Shown here one piece after another: positions 9,448 through 19,696 of a DNA stretch of 64,000 nucleotides. The stretch spans positions 62,001 through 126,000 of the forward strand of contig JAUVXJ010000012.1 of assembly GCA_030603665.1 (NCBI GenBank). The letters are read 5' to 3'. The stretch is from Chloroflexota bacterium. GTDB taxonomy: Bacteria; Chloroflexota; Anaerolineae; UBA7937; B3-Chlor. Position numbers and translations under genes: made by a program. How positions within the stretch are numbered: the stretch's first letter is position 1; each line of letters begins with the position of its first letter. A model generated the notes under the pieces. That model made no database searches and had not been told where the DNA came from. It saw only the letters and a program-made list of their open reading frames with translations.

Positions 9448-9505
9448 TTTGTGTGAATTGGCGGAACACCGTACAGGAGAATAACATTAGAAGGAGGATT
9501 TGGAA

Positions 9506-9826
9506 ATGGCGATTAATCTCAAACCGCTGGCTGATCGGGTCGTTGTCGAGCCCAAAGAGCAGGAAGATATGACTGCCTCTGGCATCTACGTGCCCGAGAC
9601 AGCCAAAGAGAAGCCTCAGGAGGCCACAGTGGTGGCGGTAGGCCCAGGACGTCTTCTGGACAACGGGGAGAGAGCTCCCATGGAGGTCAAGGAGGGGGAT
9701 AGGGTCATCTTTGCCAAGTACTCGGGTAGCGAGGTGAAGCTGGATGACACCAAGTACCTGATACTGGGTGAGAAGGATATCCTCGCTGTTCTAGGAGCAG
9801 CAAAGGCGAAGAAGAAGAAGAAATAG
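9506..9826 (+). CDS. groES: Co-chaperonin GroES
   Basis: GroES is the heptameric lid of the GroEL folding chamber. The protein shows [12 protein letters not shown], the mobile loop around [22 protein letters not shown]-like [14 protein letters not shown], and [15 protein letters not shown] (9491-9497) lies eight bases before the ATG at 9506; an in-frame TTG at 9500 is not needed. At 106 residues it is slightly longer than usual because of a lysine-rich C-terminal tail of five consecutive lysines. It is transcribed with groEL under the CIRCE-controlled promoter. Confidence 0.98.
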   Translation: MAINLKPLADRVVVEPKEQEDMTASGIYVPETAKEKPQEATVVAVGPGRLLDNGERAPMEVKEGDRVIFAKYSGSEVKLDDTKYLILGEKDILAVLGAAKAKKKKK

Positions 9827-9827
9827 A

Positions 9828-9846
9828 GGCAGCACTTAGTGCTGTC
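9828..9846 (+). promoter_or_regulatory. Hairpin between groES and groEL
   Basis: CAGCAC (9830-9835), TTA, GTGCTG (9839-9844), extendable by one G-U and one G-C pair, forms a compact stem without a U tract. It may act as an RNA processing or stability element that changes the groES/groEL ratio. Confidence 0.45.
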
Positions 9847-9901
9847 CAAGCCTTCGTCTCATTCCAACCACGTTCGAGATCGATCAGGACATAGGAGGTA
9901 G

Positions 9902-11545
<1,644 letters not shown>

Positions 11546-11557
11546 ACTGAGCAGTTG

Positions 11558-11588
11558 AAGAGCCCCTCTGAAAAGAGGGGCTCTTTTT
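11558..11588 (+). terminator. Intrinsic terminator of groESL
   Basis: A perfect 12-bp stem (AAGAGCCCCTCT / AGAGGGGCTCTT) with a GAAA tetraloop runs into a T tract. It begins 12 bp after the groEL stop. Confidence 0.97.
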
Positions 11589-11613
11589 CGTGGAACTTCC
11601 ACCCTGGTTGAAG

Positions 11614-11619
11614 TATAAT
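11614..11619 (+). promoter_or_regulatory. Candidate -10 box of gyrA
   Basis: A perfect TATAAT lies 39 bp before the gyrA ATG and just after the groESL terminator. No good -35 is seen at 16-18 bp, so the assignment is tentative. Confidence 0.4.
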
Positions 11620-11657
11620 TGACGTGACACACTGGCCATTTGAAGGGAGTGAAGTAT

Positions 11658-14105
11658 ATGGAACTAGGCACGGTCAGGCGCATAGACATCGATGAGGAGA
11701 TGAAGGGCTCCTATCTCGACTACGCTATGAGCGTCATCGTGGCGCGTGCCCTGCCCGATGCGAGTGATGGTCTGAAGCCTGTGCATCGCCGCATACTGTA
11801 TGCGATGTATGACATGGGGTTGCGTCACAATCGGCCCAACAAGAAGAGTGCCCGCATCGTCGGTGAGGTTCTGGGCAAGTACCATCCACATGGGGATACT
11901 GCGGTATACGACGCCATGGTTCGGATGGCCCAGGATTTCTCAATGCGGTACCCTCTCGTCGATGGCCAGGGGAACTTCGGCTCCGTTGATGGCGATGGCG
12001 CTGCGGCCATGCGATATACCGAGGCCCGTTTGCACGCCATCGCCGAGGGCATGCTGGAGGATATCGACAGGGATACTGTAGATTTCGTGGACAACTTCGA
12101 CGGGACGCTTCAAGAGCCTTCGGTGCTTCCTGCGAAGCTGCCCAACCTGCTGTTGAATGGTGCGTCGGGCATCGCCGTGGGAATGGCGACTAACATCCCT
12201 CCGCACAATCTGGGCGAGGTATGCGATGGCCTGATCTACCTCATTGACAACTACGATAGATTGGACGACATTGCCCCGGACGATCTCCTACGTTTGATCA
12301 AGGGCCCTGACTTCCCGACCGGCGGGGTGATCTTGGGCGAAGAGGGGATTCGCACAGCGTACGCGACCGGCAAGGGACTGGTGGTGATGCGAGGCAAAGC
12401 GCACATAGAAGAGATGCGCGGAAACCGCCATCGCATTGTGGTCACCGAACTCCCATATCAGGTCAACAAGGCCCGACTGATCGAGCGGATCGCTGCGTTG
12501 GTGCGGAGCAAGCGCATCGATAGCATTTCTGATCTGCGAGATGAATCAGACCGTCACGGGATGAGCATTGTGATCGAGTTGAAACGAGGCGCGCAGCCAC
12601 GCACGGTGCTTAATCGCCTCTTCAAGTACACACAGATGCAGGGCACGTTCGGCGTCAACATGCTAGCCTTGGTCGATGGCGAGCCCCGCGTGCTTACGCT
12701 CAAGCGTATGATGGCCCACTACATCGAGCATCGCAGGGAGATCATCACACGCCGGACACTTCACGACCTGGCCAAGGCCAGAGAGAGGGCCCACATTCTA
12801 GAGGGTCTGCGCATCGCTCTGGAGCGCCTGGACGAAGTCATAGCTACCATCCGCGGTTCGCGTACAGTGGATACGGCCCGAAAGAACCTGATACGCAAGT
12901 TCAAGCTGAGTACACCCCAGGCAGACGCCATTCTGGAAATGCGGTTGCGACGCCTGGCTGCACTGGAGCGTAAGAAGATCGAGGACGAGTACACCGAAGT
13001 GATCAAGCGAATCGCCTACTTGGAGGATCTCCTGGCCAATCCTCGCAAGGTCCTGCACCTCGTCAAGGAGGATCTGGCTGGACTCCGGAAGGAGTATGGC
13101 GATGAGCGCCGAACGATGATCAGCCCCGATGCCGAAGGCGACCTCGCTGATGAAGACCTCATTCCTGATGAAGATGTGCTCGTCAGTCTTACGCAGAGAG
13201 GATACATCAAGCGCGTGCCGTCCAGGACTTACTCACGCCAGAAGCGGGGCGGAAAGGGTGTCGCAGGGGCCGGCACCAGAGAAGAGGATGTCGTGGAGCA
13301 CCTCTTGCTGGCCAACACCCTCGATAATCTCTTGTTCTTCACTGACAAGGGCAAGGTCTATCGTGAGCGGGCATATCAAGTCCCGGATGCTGGCCGTAGA
13401 GCCAGGGGATTACCGCTCGTCAATCTCATAGCCTTGGAGCGCGGGGAGTCGGTGACCGCGGTCATATCCGTTCGCGATTTCGAGCGGAAGGGCTATCTGC
13501 TGATGGCGACGAGAATGGGAAAGATCAAGCGCACGTCTCTGGAGCAATTCTCTTCTGTTCGACCCAGCGGACTCATCGCCATCACCCTGGATGACGGAGA
13601 CGAGCTACGCTGGGTCAAGCCGACCACAGGCAAACAACAGGTGATCATCGTTAGCGAGCGTGGCCAGGCGATCCTTTTCGCGGAGAGAGATATCCGTGCC
13701 ATGGGACGCACGGCCGCGGGCGTGATGGCTGTGAAGTTGGAGCGCAAAGACCGGGTGGCGGCTGTGGACGTGGTCATGCCGAAGAGGCAGCTCCTGGTGG
13801 TGACCGAGAATGGGTTCGGCAAGCGTACAGAATTGGCCAACTACCCGCTCCAGAGCCGGTATGGCAAAGGCGTGGTGACCACAGACACCAAGAGGCTGAA
13901 GGAAGTAGGCAAAATCGCCGACGCCCGGGTTGTAGAGCCCAGGGATGAAGTGACGCTGATCACAGCCAAGGGGATGGTGCTCCGTACAACGGTGGAGAAC
14001 ATCTCCAAGCAGGGTCGCCCATCTCGCGGCGTACGAATCATGCGCCTCAAGAAAGGCGATACCGTTGCCTCGCTGGCGGTCGTCTCTGGTAGAACGAAGA
14101 AGTGA
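11658..14105 (+). CDS. gyrA: DNA gyrase subunit A
   Basis: This is the breakage-reunion subunit of gyrase, which introduces negative supercoils. The winged-helix/tower region includes [14 protein letters not shown], the quinolone-region segment [12 protein letters not shown] (Thr at the position of E. coli Ser83, Asp at the position of Asp87) and the active-site tyrosine in AMRYTEARL. The C-terminal domain carries the GyrA box as QKRGGKG plus beta-pinwheel repeats, which supports gyrase rather than topoisomerase IV. The ATG at 11658 has AAGGGAG about 9 bases upstream; a TTG at 11640 is also in frame. The product has 815 residues. gyrB is not adjacent. Confidence 0.95.
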   Translation: MELGTVRRIDIDEEMKGSYLDYAMSVIVARALPDASDGLKPVHRRILYAMYDMGLRHNRPNKKSARIVGEVLGKYHPHGDTAVYDAMVRMAQDFSMRYPLVDGQGNFGSVDGDGAAAMRYTEARLHAIAEGMLEDIDRDTVDFVDNFDGTLQEPSVLPAKLPNLLLNGASGIAVGMATNIPPHNLGEVCDGLIYLIDNYDRLDDIAPDDLLRLIKGPDFPTGGVILGEEGIRTAYATGKGLVVMRGKAHIEEMRGNRHRIVVTELPYQVNKARLIERIAALVRSKRIDSISDLRDESDRHGMSIVIELKRGAQPRTVLNRLFKYTQMQGTFGVNMLALVDGEPRVLTLKRMMAHYIEHRREIITRRTLHDLAKARERAHILEGLRIALERLDEVIATIRGSRTVDTARKNLIRKFKLSTPQADAILEMRLRRLAALERKKIEDEYTEVIKRIAYLEDLLANPRKVLHLVKEDLAGLRKEYGDERRTMISPDAEGDLADEDLIPDEDVLVSLTQRGYIKRVPSRTYSRQKRGGKGVAGAGTREEDVVEHLLLANTLDNLLFFTDKGKVYRERAYQVPDAGRRARGLPLVNLIALERGESVTAVISVRDFERKGYLLMATRMGKIKRTSLEQFSSVRPSGLIAITLDDGDELRWVKPTTGKQQVIIVSERGQAILFAERDIRAMGRTAAGVMAVKLERKDRVAAVDVVMPKRQLLVVTENGFGKRTELANYPLQSRYGKGVVTTDTKRLKEVGKIADARVVEPRDEVTLITAKGMVLRTTVENISKQGRPSRGVRIMRLKKGDTVASLAVVSGRTKK

Positions 14106-14132
14106 GCAAGGTCGCCTGATGGGGGGTGAGAG

Positions 14133-14585
14133 TTGAGGGAGCGTCTCAGACTCTGGGGTGCTGTGGCAGGTGGCGCGGTGCTGATCTTCGTCATCGGCAT
14201 CGGTGCGTACCTCGGTTACAGATGGTACCAGCAGCGCTACGGGCCTACGGCTGAGAGGGCGCTTGAGACGTACTTCACGGCCCTCGCCAGCGGCGACTAT
14301 GAAGTGCTATACATGATGACGCCCGACGCCGACTTGATGGTGCTGGGACACAAGATATCTACGGAGGAGTTTGCGAGGAGCGTCGAGGAACTGCTGGGCG
14401 GAGAGGACATGGAGTTGAAGGAGATCGAGGTTCAGAGAATCGCCCAGCAAGGTGAGTACCACTATTTCAAGGTGTCACTACGTTACAACCTGGGAGGTAC
14501 GGGCAAGGTAGCCCATCTGCTGGTGGAGCTCAGGCCCGCAGGCGATGAATGGGAGGTGACCTATCCCTTCACTCCCAGCTTGTAG
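14133..14585 (+). CDS. Small membrane-anchored NTF2/DUF4878-like protein
   Basis: An N-terminal transmembrane helix (about residues 8-28) is followed by a domain of about 110 residues. Its pattern, ALETYFTALASGDYEVLY... then a C-terminal half of beta strands with VELRPAGDEWEV, resembles NTF2-like/DUF4878 domains. No enzymatic residues stand out. The start is TTG at 14133, preceded by a G-rich stretch that can serve as a ribosome binding site. It lies 27 bp after gyrA and could be the last gene of that transcript. Its 3' end overlaps the convergent DUF2723 gene by 25 bp. Confidence 0.7.
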   Translation: MRERLRLWGAVAGGAVLIFVIGIGAYLGYRWYQQRYGPTAERALETYFTALASGDYEVLYMMTPDADLMVLGHKISTEEFARSVEELLGGEDMELKEIEVQRIAQQGEYHYFKVSLRYNLGGTGKVAHLLVELRPAGDEWEVTYPFTPSL

Positions 14586-16111
14586 AGAGCGCCAACCTGG
14601 GTGTGCGTATAGCGATTCAAGATCTCATCGTCAGGGTCAGTGAGGAAGATCGGCCGGTGAGGCAGGTTGGCGTCTATGAAGACGAACAATTGCGCCTGGG
14701 GCTCAGCTTGGATCTCTGGCAAGATGATCTGAGGATGGTGCCAGCTTAAGGCGTCCCTGTACCATTGATAGTGGAAGAGACCCTTGGCCACGACTACTCC
14801 CGCTGGCTCAGTGGCTTCGACGTAGCGCAGATACCACAAAGAGAAGATGTGGGCATCTGTATCCGCTATAATGACCGCATCGGATGGCGTGCTACTCAGG
14901 ACCTGTACCGCGTAGTCATAGGCTTCTCTGTCTTCACTCAAGTCCAGCGCGGCGAGGTTTGCACCAAGGGAGAGTATCGGCAGCACTAGGAGCACCGAAC
15001 TGATCAGCCCGACCAGGCGGGATCGTGCTTTGAGCAGATCTCGCCTTTCGCTTATCCACGGTTGGAGGTCTTCCCGGACCAGGTAGGAAGCTCCGCGTGC
15101 CATCCACACGGTGAAGAGCAGGTATGTTGGTATGAGGTAGAGATAGGAATCCGTGGTATTGTAGGTGAGCGAATAGACCACCACGGCGCCGAACGAGATC
15201 AGGGAGAACCTCAACCAATCGCGGTCCCTCTCCCAGAGGTCCCACATCCCAACTATGCCTAGGGCGAATCCCAGCCACGTGAACTGCTGAGCCAGCATCT
15301 TCAGCCAGCTGGCGATGCGTGCAGGCAGATCGGCCACCGGCAAACCGAGGACGTACTCTCTGTAGATCCTGCCCGACACTGTCCACCAGAAGCCAGACCA
15401 GGTATGTGGGGCACCCCAATTCACTGGCGGATTCTGGACTGAGGCTAGAGGCAGGTATACGTAGGTGCCCAGGCCAATCAGGAAGAAGGCTGCGGTAACC
15501 AGCCAGGTGGCAGGCCTCGGACGCCCTTGCCTGAAAATCAGAAACAGCGCGCCTGGCACGAACAGGACGGCGGAGAGATGGTTAGTCAGAGCAAGTCCCA
15601 TAGCCAGCCCCAGCATCCAGAGCCACCTGCGGTCCCTTCTTCGTCTGTACAGGGTAACCAGTAGGATGACGAAGGCAAGGAGGAGGGCATTGAGGGCGTA
15701 AACCTCGGCGATGATGGCCTGTGACCAGAAGGTTTGAGAGACTCCCAGGAGCAGCGCTGAGGAACACGCGATGATGACCATACTAGGTCCGTCGATGTCG
15801 GCAGGTTGTAGTAGCAGGATGATGCTATAGACCACACCAACTGTGCAGGCGGCGACGAGCGCGGACATCAGGTTGACCCTGTGAGCGACCTCACCGAACG
15901 GTAAGAGGGTCGCCAGCTTGGCCAGTACTGTGAACAGGGGGTATCCTGGCGGGTGAGCGACGCCCAGCGTATACGCGGCAGTGACCAGATCGCCGCTGTC
16001 AACTCCGTCGTGCTTCCACGTGATGCTGGGTGCCAGGGTGGCGGAGTAGACGGCGAGACACACCGCGAAGAGCAAGGCTGCCACACCGGCCTGAAGAGCC
16101 CTACGTCTCAT
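14561..16111 (-). CDS. DUF2723 membrane protein (GT-C-like)
   Basis: This is a large polytopic membrane protein of the DUF2723 (TMEM260/protein O-mannosyltransferase-like) family. The N-terminal part has the first helix followed by LAPSITWKHDGVDSGDLVTA and LGVAHPPGYPLFTVLAKL, the conserved acidic and HPPGYP loops of the family. About ten helices follow, and the last ~130 residues are soluble. Family members are thought to transfer sugars from lipid donors; the acceptor is unknown. The frame opens at 16177, but the ATG at 16111 has AGAAGGA upstream and starts just before the basic N-terminus. Its 3' end overlaps the convergent 14133-14585 gene by 25 bp. Confidence 0.85.
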   Translation of the reverse strand: MRRRALQAGVAALLFAVCLAVYSATLAPSITWKHDGVDSGDLVTAAYTLGVAHPPGYPLFTVLAKLATLLPFGEVAHRVNLMSALVAACTVGVVYSIILLLQPADIDGPSMVIIACSSALLLGVSQTFWSQAIIAEVYALNALLLAFVILLVTLYRRRRDRRWLWMLGLAMGLALTNHLSAVLFVPGALFLIFRQGRPRPATWLVTAAFFLIGLGTYVYLPLASVQNPPVNWGAPHTWSGFWWTVSGRIYREYVLGLPVADLPARIASWLKMLAQQFTWLGFALGIVGMWDLWERDRDWLRFSLISFGAVVVYSLTYNTTDSYLYLIPTYLLFTVWMARGASYLVREDLQPWISERRDLLKARSRLVGLISSVLLVLPILSLGANLAALDLSEDREAYDYAVQVLSSTPSDAVIIADTDAHIFSLWYLRYVEATEPAGVVVAKGLFHYQWYRDALSWHHPQIILPEIQAEPQAQLFVFIDANLPHRPIFLTDPDDEILNRYTHTQVGALYKLGVKG

Positions 16112-16243
16112 GCGACCATCCTTCTCTGGAGGCAGTCGCCCGGAATACCACCGCGTGTAGCTTCGTCCACTGTGCATCCCGTAGGTAGTGATGGTGCACT
16201 GAGAAGATGCACTGGACTGGTCTCGGTGGGGAAGTGCATGGCT

Positions 16244-16681
16244 CTATGAGTCCGCTACGTATCGTCTCACGATTGATCCTAGTCGGACGTACTGGAACTC
16301 GTGGCCCTGCAAAGTACGTAGTCCGGCGTACAAACCGTAGAGCCACCAGAGAGCCATGAGAGCTATCGGCAAGATCACTGAGATGAGCGAGATCCAGAAG
16401 ATGGGTGGTGGGGCATCCTCAAACGCCTGAGGGTCTCTCACGAGGGGAATCAAGGAGAGGGCGTAGAGGCATCCCCAGCAGGTCCAGGCCAAGATAGTGG
16501 CAAGCATGCCCACAAACTGATAGGCGGTAGCCTGGAGAGCCTGGAAGCGCACATAGTCGGATCTCTCCCTCTGTGTGAGCCAGATGATCGCTGCAGCAAC
16601 GATTCCGAAGCCCCCGGCGATGATGCTGCCGTGAGCTATGGCTGTCATGATGCGCTCGTCCTGATTAGGTTGCCTATTCAT
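16244..16681 (-). CDS. DUF4870-like membrane protein
   Basis: This protein of about 145 residues has three to four transmembrane helices. It begins with a short polar segment and AHGSIIAGGFGIVAAAIIWLTQRERS, the pattern of DUF4870 proteins, followed by VRFQALQATAYQ, a conserved feature of the family. GGGAGG lies five bases before the ATG at 16681, favouring that start over the longer frame open to 16792. Function is unknown. The nearest upstream gene on the same strand is a GntR-type regulator 314 bp away, so a regulatory link is possible but unproven. Confidence 0.75.
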   Translation of the reverse strand: MNRQPNQDERIMTAIAHGSIIAGGFGIVAAAIIWLTQRERSDYVRFQALQATAYQFVGMLATILAWTCWGCLYALSLIPLVRDPQAFEDAPPPIFWISLISVILPIALMALWWLYGLYAGLRTLQGHEFQYVRLGSIVRRYVADS

Positions 16682-16995
16682 TTCCGCCTCCCGTGCCACG
16701 TCTCGCTGATTCATCGATAGCTGAATCCGCCTGGACAAGCTCACGCTGACTCCGTGCGGGAGCACAACCGAGCGTCCCCTCGATCCCGGCAAGGCAATGC
16801 CTATCCAGAGGCGGCGTTGCTGCCACCGGAATAGGTGTGTGTGCCTGTGGTAACAGTTGCGCAGCGAGCCCCGGATCTCCCGGTTCCTCTCCCAATCTAC
16901 CCTGCCGGGTGTGCTTCGGGAGAGGTATGTCCACTGATTCGGTTAAGACCCGCGAGCCTCCAAGTTTGCGGCATCCACGACGCTTGAGGGGAGGA
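16682..16995 (-). other. Intergenic region between GntR regulator and DUF4870 gene
   Basis: This is 314 bp without a recognisable gene. A frame spans it (16674-17024), but its translation is low-complexity and Pro/Arg-rich and looks spurious. No clear promoter or terminator is visible. Confidence 0.5.
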
Positions 16996-17409
16996 TCAGT
17001 AGTACTCCTCACTCCGTGGTCCACTGTGTCGGCGCCATTCGGCCAATCGTGTCTGGACGGTGGTTCTGATGTCCGGCTCAGAATAGCCGAGACTTAGAGC
17101 TTCGAGGAGGGCATCTCCAATGATGATATTGAGTCTTTCCCTGCGCATCTGGCTCAGTTGTTCGCCATCCGGGTGCTCGCTGATGAACGTCCCTCTTCCT
17201 TGCTGGGTGGAGATGATGCCATCGCGATCAAGTTCCCTGTAGCCGTGCACCACAGTGTTGGGATCGACGTGCAAGTCCACGGACAGCTGGCGGATTGTCG
17301 GTAGCTGATCCCCGGGCTTGAGAATCCCCGTTGCCACCAGGTGCTGAATGCGGTCCATGATCTGCAGGTATATGGGCACCCCACTGTCGTGGTCGAGATA
17401 GATCTGCAT
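16996..17409 (-). CDS. GntR-family transcriptional regulator (YtrA-type)
   Basis: This is a short GntR regulator of 137 residues. The winged helix-turn-helix occupies about residues 10-75: GVPIYLQIMDRIQHLVATG, LKPGDQLPTIRQLS, HVDPNTVVHGYRELDRDG and GRGTFIS. Only a short helical tail of about 50 residues follows, as in the YtrA subfamily, which often controls ABC transporters and is autoregulated. The start is ATG at 17409, 34 bp downstream of a near-perfect promoter. CTAG half-sites around 17428-17439, just after the -10, could be part of an operator. No ABC genes are adjacent. Confidence 0.9.
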   Translation of the reverse strand: MQIYLDHDSGVPIYLQIMDRIQHLVATGILKPGDQLPTIRQLSVDLHVDPNTVVHGYRELDRDGIISTQQGRGTFISEHPDGEQLSQMRRERLNIIIGDALLEALSLGYSEPDIRTTVQTRLAEWRRHSGPRSEEYY

Positions 17410-17443
17410 ATAGCTCCAATATTATACTAGGTCCACTAGCTCA

Positions 17444-17472
17444 ATTATACGACTTGCTGAGAGCCCTGTCAA
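17444..17472 (-). promoter_or_regulatory. Consensus promoter of the GntR gene
   Basis: On the minus strand TTGACA (17472-17467), a 17-bp spacer and TATAAT (17449-17444) match the sigma-70 consensus perfectly. A second TATAAT lies at 17426-17421. Between them CTAG-5-CTAG may mark an autoregulatory operator. Confidence 0.85.
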
Positions 17473-17542
17473 GCTTTGCGACCTGCATGTCGTGCTGATT
17501 CAGATAGCGCCGGCGCAGTGATGTGATCAGTTCGGGACGAAC

Positions 17543-17576
17543 ATGAAAAGAGACGCCACCTTACTCGTGGCGTCCC
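17543..17576 (-). terminator. Intrinsic terminator of the DksA-type gene
   Basis: On the minus strand GACGCCAC (17574-17567), a 7-base loop and GTGGCGTC (17559-17552), extendable by two pairs, run into TCTCTTTTC. It lies about 35 bp after the DksA-like gene stop. Confidence 0.88.
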
Positions 17577-17610
17577 CTGAGATTCGACTAGCGATAGCGA
17601 GTACTGTGTA

Positions 17611-17946
17611 CTATCGGCCTGCTTGCTGCGCGCACTGAATACACAGCTGTGCCTGGGGCAATGCCTCCAGTCGTTGGGCGCTGATCTCAGTACCGCACCT
17701 CTCACAGATGCCGTAGGTCCCCTCCTCGGATCTGCGCAGAGCCTCCTGCATAGACTTGACCTTTCTCCTTGCCCGCCGTCGCAGGGCCATGTTCAACTCG
17801 CGTTCGTAGATGATGGGGTCACCCTCGCCAAGTCCATACTCGACTTCGACCTGCAGTTTCTTCTCCAGGCGCTCGAGTTCCGCCATCGTCTCGGCGAGCT
17901 CTGCTTCCAGCCTTTCTGTGACGGTCTCTCGTTGTCTGTCATCCAT
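17611..17946 (-). CDS. TraR/DksA-type C4 zinc-finger protein
   Basis: This protein of 111 residues has a long N-terminal coiled coil (residues 5-75, rich in Glu, Arg and Leu). A C4 zinc finger follows, with cysteines 81, 84, 102 and 105 in GICERCGTEI and LCIQC. This is the DksA/TraR layout. DksA-like proteins bind RNA polymerase through the secondary channel, but an acidic DxxDxA tip as in E. coli DksA is not obvious here, so the ppGpp-linked role is uncertain. The start is ATG at 17946 with GAGGA about 10 bases upstream. A strong terminator follows the stop. Confidence 0.88.
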   Translation of the reverse strand: MDDRQRETVTERLEAELAETMAELERLEKKLQVEVEYGLGEGDPIIYERELNMALRRRARRKVKSMQEALRRSEEGTYGICERCGTEISAQRLEALPQAQLCIQCAQQAGR

Positions 17947-18060
17947 CTCAGGATTTCCTCAACGATCTCCGGTCCGGACACGTGCCGTGTGTACCGGAAT
18001 GACGAAACGCATGCTCAGAGAATCAGTCTCAACAGTCTTGTGAGGGGCAACAAGATAGAA

Positions 18061-18074
18061 TCCGCTCTAGCGGA
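18061..18074 (-). terminator. Weak hairpin after the zinc-ribbon cold-shock gene
   Basis: TCCGCT-CT-AGCGGA is a perfect short palindrome about 30 bp after the stop of the 18105-18479 gene. On the minus strand it is followed by TTCTATCTTG. It may be a weak terminator. Confidence 0.35.
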
Positions 18075-18104
18075 CCACCTTGAACATGGGAGGCTGCGAT
18101 AGAT

Positions 18105-18479
18105 TCAAGTGTCCTCTTGGGGAACGACGTTGATGGCTTTGGGTCCTCTAGATTCGTTCATGATGTCGAAGTGTACTCTTTGCCCTTCGAACAGGGCTTT
18201 GAAGTCCTCCCCCTGGATGCCCGAGTGATGCACGAACACGTCTCCACCACCGTCATCCAGCGTGATGAAGCCGTATCCCCTTCTTATGCTAAACCACTTG
18301 ACTTGGCCCGTCAGTGCGGTTGCCGGTACTTCGGGGTCTTTCTCGGATGTCTGGCAATTCGGGCATCGCGACGGCTCCTCCACTTCGCCCTGGGCTGCCA
18401 GCGCCCTCTGCTGCTCGACCCCAAAGACGAACTCCCCTTCGCATGAGACACACGTCAGGACTTTGTCTGTGAAGATCAT
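18105..18479 (-). CDS. Zinc-ribbon plus cold-shock domain protein
   Basis: This 124-residue two-domain protein starts with a zinc ribbon (Cys10, Cys13, Cys39, Cys42, with EFVFGVEQQ between the pairs, like the zf-trcl family). A cold-shock domain follows at about residues 57-120 (TGQVKWFSIRRGYGFI, RNP-1-like; DVFVHHSGI, RNP-2-like), a five-strand OB fold that binds single-stranded RNA or DNA. The same frame is open to 18608, but that part would overlap rpsU in another frame. The ATG at 18479, 41 bp after the rpsU stop, is therefore chosen. It is co-transcribed with rpsU, suggesting a role in translation or RNA folding. Confidence 0.88.
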   Translation of the reverse strand: MIFTDKVLTCVSCEGEFVFGVEQQRALAAQGEVEEPSRCPNCQTSEKDPEVPATALTGQVKWFSIRRGYGFITLDDGGGDVFVHHSGIQGEDFKALFEGQRVHFDIMNESRGPKAINVVPQEDT

Positions 18480-18520
18480 ACCGAGTCTCTGTACATACGA
18501 CTTGCAGCGAGTCTGGGGTA

Positions 18521-18712
18521 CTATTTCCTCCTGTTGCGGCGTTGTCTGGCCTTGCGTATGGCCCTCTTGTGCTGCATTCTGCGCTTCTCGCCTCTGGAAA
18601 CGAACCATCTTCGCTTCCGGAGTTCGCCCAGGACCCCGCTGTTCGCAACCTGTTTCCGGAACCGCCTTAGCAACTCATTCTGAGATTCTCGTGGCTTGAG
18701 TTGGACGCCCAT
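18521..18712 (-). CDS. rpsU: 30S ribosomal protein S21
   Basis: This 63-residue basic protein matches S21 over its full length: VQLKPRESQNELLRRFRKQV, then GVLGELRKRRWF and a strongly basic tail ending RKARQRRNRRK. S21 sits on the 30S platform near the anti-Shine-Dalgarno sequence and helps initiation. The start is ATG at 18712. A weak GGTGAG lies about 9 bases upstream. Transcription is from a strong promoter at 18936-18964, leaving a leader of about 215 nt. The zinc-ribbon cold-shock gene follows. Confidence 0.93.
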   Translation of the reverse strand: MGVQLKPRESQNELLRRFRKQVANSGVLGELRKRRWFVSRGEKRRMQHKRAIRKARQRRNRRK

Positions 18713-18926
18713 TTGTCACGTCTCACCACGTCTCTCGTTGGGTCTCCCCACTGGTCTAGGTCGAGAGAATCCACGCCTACGTGGGCTGCGGCTTCATCGA
18801 GAAGCAAGAATCTCGGCCGTCATCCTGCCAAACACCGTGGGGACAGCAACCGAGACCAGCTGCACCACAGACTACCCCCCCCCCGCTCCGAGACAATCTC
18901 GCTATTCGCACCGGGGTGACCTGTAG
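18713..18926 (-). promoter_or_regulatory. Long, structured rpsU leader
   Basis: About 215 nt of transcribed leader separate the rpsU promoter from its start codon. On the minus strand it contains small stems (GAGA-TTG-TCTC; CCACG-TAGG-CGTGG) and a run of ten G (plus-strand C10 at 18875-18884). It does not match a riboswitch or r-protein leader I recognise. Autoregulation by S21 or binding by the cold-shock protein is conceivable. Confidence 0.4.
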
Positions 18927-18935
18927 CCACCCATT

Positions 18936-18964
18936 ATAATAACTCAAGTACTGGCAATTGTCAA
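18936..18964 (-). promoter_or_regulatory. Promoter of rpsU and the cold-shock gene
   Basis: On the minus strand TTGACA (18964-18959), a 17-bp spacer and TATTAT (18941-18936). A TATAAT three bases further on would need a 20-bp spacer. Confidence 0.8.
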
Positions 18965-19258
18965 GTGCTTGGGGTAGGTGAGCCCTTCAAGGACGGGCTG
19001 ATCTGGGGGAGCGGGACGGTACTGCTCGAGGATGCGGAGCACGAGAGCGGCAGTGCAGGAGTGGACTGTTGGTTGCGAACTGCTGAACATCGCAACCTGG
19101 ATGGCCACTCCGGAGGAATGAGTCACAACGAGTTTCGTTTCAATGGTGAGGGTAGCCGGGGCCACAGAATGGTTCGACGGTCTCTCCCGAAATCGCGAGG
19201 CTCCCATACACATTCGACGGCAACCCGAGTGTAGCTCGGTTGGTGAAGCTAGATTGAC
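18965..19258. other. Intergenic region between divergent rpsU and plsX promoters
   Basis: About 290 bp. Short frames exist on both strands (18965-19234 plus, 18944-19336 minus), but neither has a convincing ribosome binding site or recognisable domain. They look spurious. Confidence 0.5.
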
Positions 19259-19287
19259 TTGACGTGAGGTGGACGCGCTTCTATAAT
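19259..19287 (+). promoter_or_regulatory. Promoter of the plsX-fabF operon
   Basis: TTGACG (19259-19264), a 17-bp spacer and TATAAT (19282-19287). The predicted start near 19294 leaves about 400 nt of RNA before plsX. Confidence 0.82.
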
Positions 19288-19372
19288 TAGCTAGTGTGAC
19301 GCTCGTGCATGACTCCCCCACCCGGCCACTCTCCACTCGCGAGGGAAGGGTACTCGCTAAACGTTGTTCCGC

Positions 19373-19390
19373 CTGGCGGTTAGCCGCCAG
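19373..19390 (+). promoter_or_regulatory. Hairpin in the plsX leader
   Basis: CTGGCGG-TTAG-CCGCCAG is a perfect 7-bp stem with a 4-base loop in the long leader. No U tract follows, so it is more likely a structural or attenuation element than a terminator. Confidence 0.45.
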
Positions 19391-19437
19391 AGGAATCTCA
19401 AAGGGCTAGGAGCGGAGTACTGGTTCTCAGGAGAGAG

Positions 19438-19575
19438 TTGGTCATCCCCGACGGCAGCAGAAGGAACGTGATGACCGGGGAGGCATTCTCCGAGTTGAGC
19501 AAGAGCAGTTCGCTGATGAAGCGGATGTACAGACTTGGGGCGGCGCTGGGCGTCGCCAGGGGCCGGCCCGCCTGA
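19438..19575 (+). CDS. Candidate 45-residue small ORF in the plsX leader
   Basis: An AGGAGAGAG sequence directly precedes a TTG at 19438 that opens a 46-codon frame ending TGA at 19573-19575. The predicted peptide begins MVIPDGSRRNVMTGEAF and continues with ELSKSSSLMKRMYRLG, an amphipathic basic helix. The gene lies between the operon promoter and plsX. In many bacteria this slot holds rpmF (L32) or YceD, but this peptide resembles neither and I do not recognise it. It could be a leader peptide or a real small protein. The spacing between the Shine-Dalgarno and TTG is short. Confidence 0.4.
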   Translation: MVIPDGSRRNVMTGEAFSELSKSSSLMKRMYRLGAALGVARGRPA

Positions 19576-19696
19576 GTACGTGGTGCCCTGGGCTGCGCGA
19601 TTGGACGCATGTCGGGTGGACTGGTCTTCCGTAGACGAGAGCTTCCCACGCTGTGCATAGAGCAAAGCTGGCAGCGCCAGAATGGGAAAGGGGACG

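Noticed and set aside
18480..18608. N-terminal extension of the zinc-ribbon cold-shock protein
   Set aside because: It would overlap the rpsU gene in a different frame; the ATG at 18479 lies just after the rpsU stop.
18875..18884. Run of ten C as a phase-variation tract
   Set aside because: It lies in an untranslated leader, not in a reading frame, so slippage would not switch a gene on or off. It could be a sequencing-length error.
18944..19336. 130-codon minus and 89-codon plus frames between rpsU and plsX
   Set aside because: They overlap each other and the promoters, lack ribosome sites and show no domain.
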